Assembly: GCA_913052075.1 (NCBI GenBank)
Contig: CAJXDD010000039.1
Span: 1-15,897, forward strand
DNA from: UBA9926 sp913052075
Lineage (GTDB): Bacteria; Pseudomonadota; Gammaproteobacteria; Pseudomonadales; Azotimanducaceae
Direction: 5' to 3'
Length of the DNA: 15,897 nt
Part shown: in pieces, positions 14,632 to 15,897 of the stretch
Layout: the number at the start of each line of letters is the position of its first letter
Position numbering within the stretch: the stretch's first letter is position 1
Notes under the pieces: model-generated
Told to the model about the DNA's origin: nothing
Database searches by the model: none
What the model saw: the letters and a program-made list of their open reading frames with translations, nothing else
Made by a program: the position numbers and the translations under genes

Positions 14632-15453
14632 CTACAAGACATATCGATCATTTGCGGCGCGCACCGTTAAGTCACTGATCACCACCCCCCAAGGCTGGTC
14701 GATCGCATAAAGGATTTGGTCGACCAGATGCTCTGGCGCGAGGCCCCAATACTTGATCGAGTCGACACTCATTTCATCCTGTGACAGCTGGCCTGATTGC
14801 GCCGCTTCCATGGTATTGAGATAACTCTCGAAGTGCTCGCCAAGTATTCCTTTAATCGCCAATGGGTTTAAAACCCCTTGCCCTAATCCTGTTCCGGGAA
14901 CTCCTGTTGGCCGCACGACCGTGACTTTAATTTTTCCCTGAGACTCCAGTCTTAGCGAATTAGATAACTCATTTACCGCGGCCTTTGTTGCACTATATAC
15001 CGCACTACCGGCGACTCCCGCGTTGCCGTAGATCGAGGAGAGATTGACGACATGGCCTTGTCCCTGGCCAATCATCGTGTCGTAAACGGCCATGATGCCG
15101 TTCAGCACCCCTTTTATGTTCACATCGATACAGCGATCCCAGGCCTCACTCGCGATGGCGTGATCCTCATAAAAAGCGAGCGGCATAGTGCCGGCGTTGT
15201 TCACCAAAATGTCGACCCCACCAAACGTATCCATCGTAGAACGCACGGCATCATCCAAGTCGGAGCGGTGACGAACATCACCCTCGTGTATTAAGAGGTT
15301 GGGCTGTTCTCCTAGTCGCTCAGCCATACTCTCTTTGCTCAAATCCAGCGCCACGACTTTGGCACCCCGGGCGAGGCTTCCCTCAGCGAGCAATGCACCA
15401 AACCCACTACCGGCTCCCGTGATCATGATTACTCGATCTTTTAGGTGACTCAC
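14632..15453 (-). CDS. Classical short-chain dehydrogenase/reductase (SDR)
   Basis: A 273-residue NAD(P)-dependent oxidoreductase. Cofactor loop TGAGSGFG at 12-19; an acidic DLS (37-39) after the second strand, favouring NAD(H); NNAG at 85-88; catalytic set Asn112, Ser140, Tyr153 and Lys157 (YSATK), all at normal spacing. The C-terminus is somewhat long, with a substrate-side lid at about 185-235. GTG 15453 is chosen because AAGGAG lies nine bases upstream and the protein then begins close to the first strand; an earlier GTG at 15483 would add ten residues but has that ribosome site inside it. The substrate cannot be read from sequence; beside acyl-CoA dehydrogenases and amidohydrolases a hydroxy/keto lipid or alcohol is plausible. 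An amidohydrolase gene on the same strand ends 88 bases upstream. Confidence 0.93.
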   Translation of the reverse strand: MSHLKDRVIMITGAGSGFGALLAEGSLARGAKVVALDLSKESMAERLGEQPNLLIHEGDVRHRSDLDDAVRSTMDTFGGVDILVNNAGTMPLAFYEDHAIASEAWDRCIDVNIKGVLNGIMAVYDTMIGQGQGHVVNLSSIYGNAGVAGSAVYSATKAAVNELSNSLRLESQGKIKVTVVRPTGVPGTGLGQGVLNPLAIKGILGEHFESYLNTMEAAQSGQLSQDEMSVDSIKYWGLAPEHLVDQILYAIDQPWGVVISDLTVRAANDRYVL

Positions 15454-15541
15454 CAGTTCTCTCTCCTTACTCGAAAGGCTCACTGCCCAATCTCACATCT
15501 CGGACTCAGCGCAATGTCAGTCTTCCAAACCTTGTTTCAGC

Positions 15542-15897
15542 TCAACGAATATCGAACTGAGGCACACCTCGCCACCATAGATTGGGCGCCGGACTTGACC
15601 CTTGCCCCTCCTCAGCCAGCGTCGCTGCATCATAGAGTCGGCCTTTCAGCATGACTTTGTCGATCTGATCCGTGCGCCGCACATCCTCAAGCGGATTACC
15701 GTCGATAATCACGAGGTCCGCTAATTTCCCCGGTTCCAGAGAACCCAAATCTTTTTCCATCCCGAGGTGTTGCGCTGGACTGATGGTTGCCGTCTCTAGC
15801 GCCTGCATAGGGGTCATGCCGCCTCTAGCAAAACTCCACATCTCCCAGTGAACCGCCAACCCTTCTCTTTGCCCATGCGCACCTACATTCACCATCA
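15542..15897 (-). CDS. Amidohydrolase (imidazolonepropionase-like), C-terminal part
   Basis: The last 118 or so residues of a gene that enters from the right edge; its start is outside. The visible part is the end of a metal-dependent amidohydrolase barrel: VGAHGQREGLAVHWEMW, the helix GMTPMQALETATISPAQHLG, then the returning small beta domain LGSLEPGKLADLVIIDGNPLEDV. The wording GAHGQREGLxxHWEMW resembles large secreted proteins that carry a TolB-like propeller before the amidohydrolase domain, but that region cannot be checked here. Unlike the amidohydrolase-like gene at 7570, nothing in this part looks degenerate. It is followed on the same strand by the SDR gene after 88 bases, possibly as one transcript. 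Confidence 0.92.
   Translation of the reverse strand, partial: MVNVGAHGQREGLAVHWEMWSFARGGMTPMQALETATISPAQHLGMEKDLGSLEPGKLADLVIIDGNPLEDVRRTDQIDKVMLKGRLYDAATLAEEGQGSSPAPNLWWRGVPQFDIR

Noticed and set aside
14377..14670. 97-codon plus-strand frame after yggX
   Set aside because: Arg/Thr/Gln-rich with no recognised features, no ribosome site, and overlap with the 3' end of the opposite SDR gene.

Overview
The window reads as chromosomal DNA of a gammaproteobacterium, most likely a marine heterotroph. The strongest clue is the run AsmA-family protein, then MutY, then the YggX Fe-trafficking protein, an order also found in Pseudomonas and relatives. Two adjacent acyl-CoA dehydrogenases, an adrenodoxin-reductase-type flavoprotein, a NatAB exporter and a secreted S33-type hydrolase fit a lipid- and peptide-using aerobe. 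I cannot name a genus from sequence alone. There are no transposases, tRNAs, rRNAs or CRISPR arrays, so this is an ordinary chromosomal segment, apart from one decayed gene and some accessory genes.

Layout. Positions 1-287: an open frame running in from the left edge, not recognised. 420-2678: two directly abutting acyl-CoA dehydrogenase genes that look like the large and small subunits of one heteromeric enzyme. 2823-3169: wreckage of a membrane sensor histidine kinase (N-terminal membrane segment joined out of frame to the last ATP-binding box, plus a nonsense codon). 3311-6717: a tightly overlapped operon of a possible 8-codon leader peptide, an exported alpha/beta hydrolase (tripeptidyl-aminopeptidase-like) and a NatA/NatB ABC exporter. 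6786-7169 (minus): a small single-pass membrane protein with a disordered acidic tail. 7170-7569: 400 bases without a gene but with several inverted repeats. 7570-9290: an amidohydrolase-fold protein that has lost its usual metal-binding and catalytic residues, translationally coupled to a DUF1932-type NAD(P) dehydrogenase. 9323-10711 (minus): ferredoxin/adrenodoxin-NADP reductase, with a good rho-independent terminator. 10873-14326: AsmA-family protein, MutY, YggX. 14327-14631: 305 bases without a recognised gene. 14632-15453 (minus): a classical SDR dehydrogenase. 15542-15897 (minus): the C-terminal end of an amidohydrolase that runs off the right edge.

How the genes fit together. Overlapping stop/start codons (ATGA or TGATG) mark three coupled units: hydrolase-NatA-NatB, pseudo-amidohydrolase-dehydrogenase and AsmA-MutY. 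The most interesting candidates for undescribed biology are the secreted peptidase coupled to a NatAB exporter, and the inactive-looking amidohydrolase made together with a reductase from a leader rich in inverted repeats. All functions are inferred from motifs read by eye; no database search was possible.
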